Assembly: GCA_964476565.1 (NCBI GenBank)
Contig: CAYZBG010000040.1
Coordinates: 1 to 45,772 of the forward strand
DNA: 45,772 nt
Direction of reading: 5' to 3'
Source: CAMAXB01 sp964476565
GTDB lineage: Bacteria > Verrucomicrobiota > Verrucomicrobiia > Opitutales > Opitutaceae
Positions within the stretch are counted from its first letter, which is position 1; each line of letters starts with the position of its first letter. Shown here one piece after another: positions 1-8,260 of this stretch. Under the pieces are notes generated by a model, which made no database searches, had not been told where the DNA came from, and saw nothing but the letters and a program-made list of their open reading frames with translations. The position numbers and the translations under genes were made by a program.

Positions 1-347
1 TTGTGTACGCGGGTGCGGTGGTCGCGCTGTTCCTCTTCATCATCATGCTGCTCGACATGCAGGGTGGGGTGCGGCCGGCCTTCAAGCGCGCCACGGTCGT
101 GGCCAGTTCGTGCGCCGCCGCCCTGCTCGCCCTCGGCGTGGTTTCGTTTGCGAAGTCGGCCCAGGCCCTGCCGGCTCCGTCCGCTGCGGAGGTCGTCCCG
201 GTCGGGGCCAACCTCAAGTCCTACGCTGCCCAGCTCTTCACCACCTACCTGCTTCCGGTGCAGGTCGTGGGATTCCTGCTCCTCATCGCCATGCTCGGTG
301 TGATCGTGCTCAGCAAACGTTTCGAAGGCCTGGAGGATATCAAATGA
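1..347 (+). CDS. nuoJ: NADH-quinone oxidoreductase subunit J (5' partial)
   Basis: Membrane-arm subunit of respiratory complex I, taking part in proton translocation. The reading frame enters from the left edge (codons in phase with base 3) and ends in TGA at 345-347. The visible 114 residues start in the conserved segment YAGAVVALFLFIIMLLD and end with a last membrane helix followed by SKRFEGLEDIK, which is the usual NuoJ C-terminus. The N-terminal part, with the first membrane helices, lies outside the window. The stop overlaps the nuoK start by 4 bases (ATGA), so the two are translationally coupled. The J-K-L-M-N order downstream makes the assignment safe. Confidence 0.93.
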   Translation, partial: VYAGAVVALFLFIIMLLDMQGGVRPAFKRATVVASSCAAALLALGVVSFAKSAQALPAPSAAEVVPVGANLKSYAAQLFTTYLLPVQVVGFLLLIAMLGVIVLSKRFEGLEDIK

Positions 348-652
348 CCGCCGTCGGACTCGCCCATTATCTCGTGCTCAGCGCCGTGCTCTTTGCCATC
401 GGCTTCTTTGGCGTGTTGCTGCGCAAGAACACCCTCGTGATCTACATGTGCCTTGAGCTCATGCTGGTCGCCTCGACGGTCGCCCTGGTCGCCTTCTCGC
501 GCTACAACGGCACCATGGACGGCAACGTTTTCGTGTTCTTCATTCTCACCGTGGCGGCCGCCGAGGTCGCCGTCGGCCTGGCCATCATCGTCGCCCTCTT
601 CCGCCGCCGCCAGACGGTGCAGGTCGAGGAGCTCAGCGCGCTGAAGAACTGA
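344..652 (+). CDS. nuoK: NADH-quinone oxidoreductase subunit K
   Basis: Small (102 aa) membrane subunit of complex I, related to MrpC, in the proton-pumping arm. Three hydrophobic segments are visible. The signature ELMLVASTVALVAF in helix 2 carries the conserved acidic residue, and a second conserved Glu is in helix 3 (TVAAAEVAVGLAI). Length matches the family. The ATG at 344 overlaps the nuoJ stop; upstream in-frame codons are out of frame with NuoJ and do not resemble the family. The next gene, nuoL, starts 11 bases after the stop. Confidence 0.96.
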   Translation: MTAVGLAHYLVLSAVLFAIGFFGVLLRKNTLVIYMCLELMLVASTVALVAFSRYNGTMDGNVFVFFILTVAAAEVAVGLAIIVALFRRRQTVQVEELSALKN

Positions 653-663
653 TATCTCCCCTC

Positions 664-2547
664 ATGTCCGGACCCACCCTTGCCCTTGCCCTCCTGCTGA
701 CGCCGCTCGCTTCGGCCCTGCTCACGGCGCTTTTCTTTCGCCGGAGTCCCGCCATCGGCCGCGCGCTTTCATTGACGGCGGCCGCGCTCATCGTGGCATT
801 CGGCAGCCTGCTGATTTTTGCGACGGAGCCCTTCACGGTGAAGGCCGAGTGGCTGGTGATCGGACCGCTCACGATCGAGCTCGGCTTCCTCGTCGACGAC
901 CTGTCGAAGCTCATGCTCTTCGTCGTGGCGTTCATCGGCTTCCTCATCCACGTCTTCAGCGTGGGTTACATGAAGGGCGAGACCCACACGGCCCGATTCT
1001 TCGGCTGCCTCTCGCTGTTCATGTTCTCGATGATCGGTCTGACCCTGTCGGACGACCTGATCATGCTCTTCATCTTCTGGGAGCTCGTGGGCCTGAGTTC
1101 CTTCCTGCTGATCAATTTCTACTACGACCGTCCCGCGGCCGTGGCAGCCTCGAAGAAGGCCTTCATCGTCAATCGGCTCGGCGACTTCGGCTTCCTCCTC
1201 GGCATCATTCTCGCCTATTGGGCCTTCGGCTCGATCACCCTGGCTGACATCTCGGCCAAGCTCGATGCCTCGCCCGAGCTCGTAGCCACCTCGATTGCGC
1301 TGCTCATCTTCTGCGGTGCGGTGGGCAAGTCGGGCCAGATCCCGCTGCACGTGTGGCTGCCCGACGCCATGGAGGGCCCGACTCCGGTGTCCGCCCTGAT
1401 CCACGCCGCCACGATGGTGGCGGCCGGCATCTTCCTGCTCTGCCGCGTGGCCGTGATCATGACGGATGACGCGCTGACGGTCATCCTTTGGACCGGCGTG
1501 GCGACGGCGCTTTTCGCCGGAGTGACCGCGCTGGGCCAGCGGGATATCAAACGGATTCTGGCCTACTCGACCATCTCCCAGCTGGGCTACATGGTGGCGG
1601 CCTTTGCCTTGGGTTCACTCCTTGCCCTGCGTTCGGGCGCGGATGCTTCGCTGGCCGGCCTCTCCGGCGGCGCGGCGGCGGCGATGTTCCACCTCACGAC
1701 CCACGCCTTCTTCAAGGCGCTGCTCTTCCTCGGTTCCGGATCGATCATCCACGCCAGCCATCACGAGCAGGACATCTACCGCCTGGGCGGCTTGGCGAAG
1801 CGGATGCCGGTGACCTTCGCCACCTTCACCCTGGGCACTCTGGCGCTGGTCGGTGCGCCGTTCCTGTCCGGCTATTTTTCCAAGGACGCGATCCTCCTGC
1901 TCGCATACCAGTACGACCCGAAGGTCTTCGCCCTGCTGCTGGTGGGCGCGTTCCTGACCTCGTTCTACATGACGCGGCTGTGGACGACCACCTTCCTCGG
2001 GGCGCCGCGGAGCGACCATGCGGATCACGCGCACGAAAGCGGGGCGGTCATGACGGTGCCGCTCGTCCTGCTCGCCGTCGGAGCGATCTTTGCCGGTTAC
2101 CTCTGGTTCTATCCGTCGGCCCTGACCGCCGTCCCTGGGCTGGCGCTCGGCCTTCTGTCCGGGGAAGGGCACACCACCGCCGCCATTGCCGGAACCTCGG
2201 CCTTTGTGCTCGGTGCTGGCCTGGGTTTCCTGCTGTACCGTCCCGGGTCCAACACCGACTTCCTCGAGAGCCGGATTCCCGTGCTGTACCGCGTGCTGGA
2301 GAAGCGGCTCTATGTCGATGCGCTCTACGATTGGTATGTGGCCAAGGTTCAGCAGCGCTTCGCCCTGTTGCTCAACTTCCTCGAGCAGATCTTCCTCGCC
2401 GGTCTCGTGGTCCGCGGACTCGCGGGTCTGGTGGGTCTGATCGGCATCGGTGCGCGCGCGCTGCACGTCGGCAGCCTCCACGCCTACGTGTACTGGTTCC
2501 TCCTCGGTGCGGTGGTCCTTTGGGCCTTTGCCGCCGGCCTCTTCTAA
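664..2547 (+). CDS. nuoL: NADH-quinone oxidoreductase subunit L
   Basis: Antiporter-like proton-pumping subunit of complex I, 627 aa. The polypeptide is hydrophobic throughout, with the family core SGQIPLHVWLPDAMEGPTPV followed by SALIHAATMVAAGIFL. The conserved Glu of helix 5 is in FWELVGLSSFLL (about residue 140), and the conserved Lys of the channel is in GAVGKSGQ (about residue 222). The C-terminal part (LYDWYVAKVQQRF..., then a final helix) fits the long lateral helix and terminal membrane helix that distinguish NuoL from NuoM and NuoN. There is no Shine-Dalgarno before the ATG at 664. It lies in the nuoJKLMN operon. Confidence 0.96.
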   Translation: MSGPTLALALLLTPLASALLTALFFRRSPAIGRALSLTAAALIVAFGSLLIFATEPFTVKAEWLVIGPLTIELGFLVDDLSKLMLFVVAFIGFLIHVFSVGYMKGETHTARFFGCLSLFMFSMIGLTLSDDLIMLFIFWELVGLSSFLLINFYYDRPAAVAASKKAFIVNRLGDFGFLLGIILAYWAFGSITLADISAKLDASPELVATSIALLIFCGAVGKSGQIPLHVWLPDAMEGPTPVSALIHAATMVAAGIFLLCRVAVIMTDDALTVILWTGVATALFAGVTALGQRDIKRILAYSTISQLGYMVAAFALGSLLALRSGADASLAGLSGGAAAAMFHLTTHAFFKALLFLGSGSIIHASHHEQDIYRLGGLAKRMPVTFATFTLGTLALVGAPFLSGYFSKDAILLLAYQYDPKVFALLLVGAFLTSFYMTRLWTTTFLGAPRSDHADHAHESGAVMTVPLVLLAVGAIFAGYLWFYPSALTAVPGLALGLLSGEGHTTAAIAGTSAFVLGAGLGFLLYRPGSNTDFLESRIPVLYRVLEKRLYVDALYDWYVAKVQQRFALLLNFLEQIFLAGLVVRGLAGLVGLIGIGARALHVGSLHAYVYWFLLGAVVLWAFAAGLF

Positions 2548-2560
2548 CGCGATTTCGTTG

Positions 2561-4096
2561 ATGAACACCCTCCCCGTCGACCTCCTCCTGCTGTCCATCG
2601 CGACGCCGCTCGCCGTGGCCCTGGCCATCGTGGTCGGGTTGCCCAAGCGCTTTGCCGTCAAGCTGGCCTACGTCGGCTTCGGCCTGCCCGCGGTCATCGC
2701 CGTGTACCTGTGGAGCCAGTTTCCTGCGAATCCGGGCGGGGACTATTTCTTCCTGACGAGTTACAACACCGGCCTGGAAGGCCTGGGCATCAAGCTCACG
2801 CTTGGCCTCAACGGCATTTCCTTCGCCCTCTACCTGATGGCGGCGATCGTCGGTTTCGCCGCCGGTTTGTACGCCCTCCAGTCGACCGCGGAGCGGCTCA
2901 AGACCTACCTGATGCTGCTCCTCGTGATGCAGGCCGGCCTGCTCGGCGTGTTCGCGAGCGTGGACATCTTCTTCTTCTATTTCTTCCACGAGCTCGCCCT
3001 CATCCCGACCTTCATCATGGTCGGCATCTGGGGTGGACGTGACCGCAACTATGCGGCCATGAAGATGACGATCTATCTCACCGCGGGTGCGATGCTGTCG
3101 CTGCTCGGCCTGATCGCGATCTACATGAAGAGCGGCGCGGAGACCTTTGACATGATCACGCTGCGCGCCGAGCTGGCGCAGCAGCCCATGCGCGAAACGA
3201 CCCAGACGTACATCTTCGGGTTGCTCATGTTCGGCTTTGGCACGCTGGTCTCGCTCTGGCCGCTGCACACCTGGGCGCCGCTGGGCTACGGCGCGGCGCC
3301 GAGCTCGGTCTCGATGCTGCACGCCGGCGTGCTGAAGAAGTTCGGCCTTTACGGTCTGGTGCAGATTGCCCTCCCGCTGGCCCCCGCGGGCGCCGCCGGC
3401 TGGTCGCCGGTGCTCGTCTGGCTGGCGATGGGCAACATTGTCATCGTCGGCCTGATCACCCTCGCGCAACGCGACCTCAAGCAGATGATCGGTTACGCCT
3501 CGGTGATGCACGTCGGCTACGGCTTCCTCGGCGTGGCCTGCATGTCGGTGCTCGGCGCCGGCGGCGCCGTGCTCTTCATGGTCGCCCACGGCCTCTCCGT
3601 GGCGCTGCTTTTCCTGCTCACCACGAGCATCCATCATCGCACGGGCACCTTTGATCTCGAGTGCATGGGCGGACTGGCGCAGAAAGCACCCGTGCTCGCG
3701 GCCTTTTTCCTGACCGCCATGTTGGCGAGCATCGGCCTGCCCGGGCCCGGCCTGCTCAACTTCTGGAGCGAGCTGACCGTCTTCATGGCGCTCTACGCGC
3801 ATGCGAAGTGGATGGTCGTGCCGGCCCTGCTGGGCGTCGTGATTTCCGCCATCTACGGATTGCGCGCCATGGGCAAGGTGTTCTACGGCACGCCGAGCGA
3901 TGACTTCAAACGCTACCAGGAAGGCCGCGAGATCGGCGATCTGCGCTGGAGCGAGCGCATCCCGGCCCTCGTGCTGCTGATCACGCTGGTGGCGCTCGGG
4001 GTCTGGCCCAAGGCCATTTCCACGCCGCTCAACTCCGCCCTCGAAGCCGTGTATCCCGCCGTCGAGACGCTCGCCGTCCGCGTCACCGGCCAGTAA
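2561..4096 (+). CDS. nuoM: NADH-quinone oxidoreductase subunit M
   Basis: Antiporter-like subunit of complex I, 511 aa. The start was set at ATG 2561 (MNTLPVDLLLL), 13 bases after the nuoL stop; the open frame extends further upstream but only inside nuoL. The conserved channel Glu in FFHELALIPTFIMVG falls at residue 144, the position known from the E. coli protein. Other family blocks are WPLHTWAPLGYGAAPSSVS, GVLKKFGLYGL and QRDLKQMIGYASVMHVGY. The sequence is intact and of normal length. Confidence 0.96.
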   Translation: MNTLPVDLLLLSIATPLAVALAIVVGLPKRFAVKLAYVGFGLPAVIAVYLWSQFPANPGGDYFFLTSYNTGLEGLGIKLTLGLNGISFALYLMAAIVGFAAGLYALQSTAERLKTYLMLLLVMQAGLLGVFASVDIFFFYFFHELALIPTFIMVGIWGGRDRNYAAMKMTIYLTAGAMLSLLGLIAIYMKSGAETFDMITLRAELAQQPMRETTQTYIFGLLMFGFGTLVSLWPLHTWAPLGYGAAPSSVSMLHAGVLKKFGLYGLVQIALPLAPAGAAGWSPVLVWLAMGNIVIVGLITLAQRDLKQMIGYASVMHVGYGFLGVACMSVLGAGGAVLFMVAHGLSVALLFLLTTSIHHRTGTFDLECMGGLAQKAPVLAAFFLTAMLASIGLPGPGLLNFWSELTVFMALYAHAKWMVVPALLGVVISAIYGLRAMGKVFYGTPSDDFKRYQEGREIGDLRWSERIPALVLLITLVALGVWPKAISTPLNSALEAVYPAVETLAVRVTGQ

Positions 4097-4114
4097 CCCG
4101 CCCTCTCCGTTGCG

Positions 4115-5626
4115 ATGAATCCCGAACTTCTCCAGGCCGCCGCCGCGTCCAACCAGTGGGCCGCCATTTTCCCCGAGCTGCTGCTCGGCTGTCTCGCGCT
4201 GCTCCTGCTCGTGCTCGAGATCGTGCTGCCGAAGAAACACCACGACCTGATCCCGGCGGTGGCCATCACCGGCCAGCTGGCCGTGCTCGCCGGCCTGTTC
4301 ATCAACTATCGCACCGCGTTCCTCGACGAAACGACCTTCAACGGCCTGCTCCACCACAGCGCCAACGGCCAGTTCATGCGGTTCTTCTTCCTGCTCGCCT
4401 CCGTGTTGGTGAGCATTCTGGGCACGATCGCGCTCGCGAAACAGAAGATGCCGCGCATCGAGTTCTTCCACATCGTGATGGTGGTCACCGCGGCGATGAT
4501 GCTGCTGGCGCAGTCGAATCACTTCGTGATGCTCTTCGTCGCGCTCGAGACCATCACCGTCGGCTTCTACATTCTCGTCAGCTACACCCGCACCAACCCG
4601 CTTTCGCTCGAGGCCGGCCTCAAGTACCTGATCATGGGCGCCCTGAGCTCGGCGATTCTGCTCTTTGGCATCGTCCTGCTCTACGGAGTGGCGGGCAACC
4701 CGGCGCTGCCGGGCTCGACGCCCGAGGCGATGAACTTTGACGCCCTGCGCACCTTCCTCGCGGCCAACCCCGACAACCTGCTGGCCGCGATCGGGGTCGT
4801 CCTGGTGCTTTCCGGCGTGGCGTTCAAGATCGGTGCGGTGCCGTTCCAGATCTGGATTCCGGATGTTTACCAGGGGGCGCCCACGCCGGTGACCGCGTTC
4901 CTCGCCGTCGCGTCGAAGGCTGCCGGGTTCTCCATTTTGCTCGTGCTCGTGCGGGTGTTCGGTCCCTACCAGCACGTCGTGCTGCCCGTGCTGACGATCA
5001 TGGCGGTCGCGACGATCCTGTTTGGCAACCTGGCGGCCCTGACGCAGCACAATGTGAAGCGCCTGATCGGTCTCTCCGGTGTGGCGCATGCCGGTTATCT
5101 CCTCATCGGGGTCATCGCCGCGCTCACCCAGCCGCTGGCGGTGGGGGCGATCAACTTCTATCTGCTGGTGTACCTGTTCGCCTCGTTCGCCGTGTTTGGC
5201 GTCATGACCCATCTCGCCGGTGCCAACGATGCCGACCAGGACCTCGATCACTACGCGGATCTCGGCAAGACGCATCCTTTCCTCGCCTTGGTGCTCGCCG
5301 TCGGACTCGGATCGCTCGCGGGTATTCCTCCGCTGGCGGGTTTCATGGGCAAGCTGCTGATCTTCATGGCTGCCTTCAAGGCCGGCCTCTTCCTGCTCCT
5401 TGGAGTTGCCGTGGTCGGGGTGGTGATCTCGATCTACTATTACTTTGGTTGGATCAAGGCGGCGTTCTTCTCGACCTGGCAGCCCGCGGCAGGAGCCGGT
5501 CCGACTGGACCGGCCCGCACGCCCGTCAGTTTGGCGGCGGGCGTTACGCTGGCCTCGCTGGCCTTCGCATCTGTTCTGCTGGGCTTCTATCAGGGTCCGC
5601 TCGGCGACTGGCTGGCCCTGCGCTAA
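4115..5626 (+). CDS. nuoN: NADH-quinone oxidoreductase subunit N
   Basis: Third antiporter-like subunit of complex I, 503 aa, last gene of the operon. Family blocks seen in order are LFVALETITVGFYILV (channel Glu), GLKYLIMGALSSAILLFG, GAVPFQIWIPDVYQGAPTPV, TQHNVKRLIGLSGVAHAGY and GIPPLAGFMGKLLIFMAAF. It starts 18 bases after nuoM. No hairpin with a T tract was found after the stop; the 113 bases before the next gene show no feature I can name. Confidence 0.95.
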   Translation: MNPELLQAAAASNQWAAIFPELLLGCLALLLLVLEIVLPKKHHDLIPAVAITGQLAVLAGLFINYRTAFLDETTFNGLLHHSANGQFMRFFFLLASVLVSILGTIALAKQKMPRIEFFHIVMVVTAAMMLLAQSNHFVMLFVALETITVGFYILVSYTRTNPLSLEAGLKYLIMGALSSAILLFGIVLLYGVAGNPALPGSTPEAMNFDALRTFLAANPDNLLAAIGVVLVLSGVAFKIGAVPFQIWIPDVYQGAPTPVTAFLAVASKAAGFSILLVLVRVFGPYQHVVLPVLTIMAVATILFGNLAALTQHNVKRLIGLSGVAHAGYLLIGVIAALTQPLAVGAINFYLLVYLFASFAVFGVMTHLAGANDADQDLDHYADLGKTHPFLALVLAVGLGSLAGIPPLAGFMGKLLIFMAAFKAGLFLLLGVAVVGVVISIYYYFGWIKAAFFSTWQPAAGAGPTGPARTPVSLAAGVTLASLAFASVLLGFYQGPLGDWLALR

Positions 5627-5739
5627 GCACGGCGGCGGCGGATCGGTTGCGTCTGACGGATCAGGTCGATCCGCGCCTCCGGTCCGCACACTTAAGCCTT
5701 TTCCTTCGGCGACGTTTCGTGCGTTGCTGGGGTTGAAGC

Positions 5740-7086
5740 ATGCGCATCACCGGACTCGCCCTTGTTCCGCCTCCGACCGCCGCCGACCTGCCCAAGGTCA
5801 CGCCCGAGTTGCTTGCCTCGGTGCTCGCCCGCTACTCGCGCAGCAACGAGGGCATTCATGCCATCCTGGAGAAGGTCGATCTGGCCAACCCGGATGCCTC
5901 GATCGACCGCATCCTGAAGTTCGTCGATTACGGTCACGCCTCGATCGGCGGCCTGACCGGCGGACTCGCCATCGCCCTCGACGACGTGTCGATGTGGCTG
6001 GCCTACAAAGTCTTTGAGATCGCCCAGATGGCCGACGGCCAGGAGTCGAGCACGCGCTACATCACGATGGCGCCGACCAGTCTGCCGGAGGCCGGTTCGC
6101 TGGGCATCCCAGCCGATCTGGCCGGACGCTGGAACGCGGTGATGGCGCGGGCGTTTGCGTCCTACCAACATGAATACACGCGGCTCGATGCCCTTGCGAC
6201 GGAGCGACCGGAGCTTGTGCGCCTGCCGGCCGGGGCGAAGCCGGCGGTGGTGACGCGCCTGCGCAAGAATTACGCGCTCGATCGCGCGCGTTATTTCATC
6301 CCGTTTGCCACCCGGACCAATCTCGGCCTGGTGCAGTCGTCCCGGATGTGGGCCGTCACAGTGAAACACCTCGCCTCGCTGCCGCACCCGGAGGCGCAGG
6401 CGGCGGCCAACCTGATCCGCGATGAGCTGCTGAAACAGTCGCCGCGCCTGATGCGCCACAGCTTTGCGGAGGCGTCCTATCAGGCGCAGGCCCAGCAGGA
6501 GCTGGCGGCCAGCGTATCCCTTGGGCTGGAGCGTCTCTCGTCGGCGCCGCTGGCCGACGATGTCTGGGTCAAGGTCGACCGCGACACGCCGCCGTGGTTG
6601 CGGGAGACGCAACCGGTGGCCGAGGCGCTGCGCCATCGCGCCAACCGTTACGGGCATCAGGGCACGGCCACCCGGCGCATGCGGGTTACGTTTGCCTGGA
6701 ACAACATGGCCCTGGCGGAGCTGCGCGATCTCAACCGGCACCGCACGGGCCACCGGTACACGCCGCTGATCCAAGCCGGTTTCTACCTGCCGCCGGAGAT
6801 CGCTCCGTCCGATCACGCCGCGTTGCTCGACGAGCAGCGGGAGCTGACCCGCGAGCTCCTGCGCCGGGGATCGCCCGCCTATGTCTATTCGCTCCTGCTC
6901 GGCGCGCAGACGCCGTTCGAGCACAGCACCCATGCGGACAAGTTCATCTACGAGGCCGAACTGCGCACCGGGATGGGGGCCCATTACCGTTACGCCGAAC
7001 ACTTGAGTGCGGTGCTGCGGGCGTTCTTTGCCCAGGTGCCGGAGGCCCGGGATTGGGTGGTCGAGGGGACCGCCGAACCCGAGTGA
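5740..7086 (+). CDS. Tandem ThyX-like (FAD-dependent thymidylate synthase-like) protein
   Basis: A 448-residue protein with two ThyX-like halves. The first half has HASIGGLTG followed by GQESSTRYI (residues 100-108), which matches the second part of the ThyX signature RHRxxSxNExSxRY; its RHR part is replaced by EIA. The second half has LNRHRTGHRYTP (331-342), which keeps RHR but lacks the Ser-Asn-Glu segment, followed by HSTHADKFIYEAELRTGMG. Family knowledge: canonical ThyX is about 220-270 aa, binds FAD and makes dTMP with the RHR motif and Ser/Glu residues near it. Here each copy keeps a different part of the motif, so activity as a normal thymidylate synthase is uncertain. The ATG at 5740 has no Shine-Dalgarno. 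The next gene follows 61 bases later. Confidence 0.72.
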   Translation: MRITGLALVPPPTAADLPKVTPELLASVLARYSRSNEGIHAILEKVDLANPDASIDRILKFVDYGHASIGGLTGGLAIALDDVSMWLAYKVFEIAQMADGQESSTRYITMAPTSLPEAGSLGIPADLAGRWNAVMARAFASYQHEYTRLDALATERPELVRLPAGAKPAVVTRLRKNYALDRARYFIPFATRTNLGLVQSSRMWAVTVKHLASLPHPEAQAAANLIRDELLKQSPRLMRHSFAEASYQAQAQQELAASVSLGLERLSSAPLADDVWVKVDRDTPPWLRETQPVAEALRHRANRYGHQGTATRRMRVTFAWNNMALAELRDLNRHRTGHRYTPLIQAGFYLPPEIAPSDHAALLDEQRELTRELLRRGSPAYVYSLLLGAQTPFEHSTHADKFIYEAELRTGMGAHYRYAEHLSAVLRAFFAQVPEARDWVVEGTAEPE

Positions 7087-7147
7087 GCGGTTCTCCTCTC
7101 ACCGGGCTCGCTTTTCCGGCGCATCGGCGACACAAGGTCCGGGAGCC

Positions 7148-7918
7148 ATGACGTCTTTTCGCGTCCTGCAATACAACATGCAGTTCGGTCAGCGGTGGGA
7201 GGCCGAACGTCCGGATCATGCGCCGATCGACCTTGAAGGTACGATCGCGGAGCTGCGCAGTCATGCCGCGGACGTCATCCTGCTGCAGGAAGTGGAGCGG
7301 GCGCAGCCCGGCGGGGTGCAAATCGAACCGCCACCCCACTACCAGCGCCTGCGCGCAGCGTTTCCGGATTATCACGGCACCTTCGCCTACCCGCGGGCGG
7401 ATCCGCGTGAGCTGCCGTTTGGCATCGGCCTGGCGATCCTCTCCCGCACCCCGCTCCGGGACGTCTTTCGCCTCGATCTGCCGTCACCGGCGATCGAGTT
7501 TACCTTCGAGGGTGGGGTGCGCACGCCGACGGACCGGCTGCTCGTCGGCGCCCGCACCGCCATCGCCGGACGCGACGTGCATCTGTTCAACACCCACCTG
7601 CTCGCGTTCTTCATGCTCAACGCCAGCAGCGAAATCCATGGCGAACAACGCCGTCTGGTGGCCCAGCGCATCGCCGGCGTGCGCGGGCCGGCCGTGCTGG
7701 CGGGCGATTTCAACGTCAGCCGGCACGCCTCGCTGGTGGAGCAGATGGACCAAGTCGGTTTCCGCAGCGTGCAGACGACCGAGCCCACCTGGTGGCGTCG
7801 TCCGTTGGTCCTCGACCACATTTTTCACAACCAGGACCTGCGCTGCGTGCGGCGGCAGGTCGTGAAGTCGACGGCCTCGGACCACCTGCCAGTCGTGGCG
7901 GACTTTGTCTTTGCCTGA
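7148..7918 (+). CDS. Endonuclease/exonuclease/phosphatase family protein
   Basis: A 256-residue member of the metal-dependent EEP superfamily (DNase I, exonuclease III, sphingomyelinase, inositol phosphatases). Motifs in order: LQYNMQFG near the N-terminus, LLQEVE with the metal-binding Glu, FNTHLLAF, AGDFNVSRH with the catalytic Asp-Asn pair, and SDHLPVVADF with the terminal Asp-His. No signal peptide is seen with the start at ATG 7148, so it is probably cytoplasmic. The frame is open further upstream, but that part overlaps the ThyX-like gene and has unrelated composition. The substrate cannot be told from sequence. Confidence 0.82.
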   Translation: MTSFRVLQYNMQFGQRWEAERPDHAPIDLEGTIAELRSHAADVILLQEVERAQPGGVQIEPPPHYQRLRAAFPDYHGTFAYPRADPRELPFGIGLAILSRTPLRDVFRLDLPSPAIEFTFEGGVRTPTDRLLVGARTAIAGRDVHLFNTHLLAFFMLNASSEIHGEQRRLVAQRIAGVRGPAVLAGDFNVSRHASLVEQMDQVGFRSVQTTEPTWWRRPLVLDHIFHNQDLRCVRRQVVKSTASDHLPVVADFVFA

Positions 7919-7923
7919 GTGAC

Positions 7924-8208
<285 letters not shown>

Positions 8209-8260
8209 GGTCTCTGCTTTGCCAAGGGAGGCTGAAAAACGCACGCGGAAACCGCGGGCC

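Noticed and set aside
2372..5689. Very long minus-strand open frame (1105 codons) opposite nuoM/nuoN
   Set aside because: It is the antisense shadow of high-GC nuo genes, rich in Arg/Gln/His with no domain, and the opposite strand encodes clear complex I subunits.
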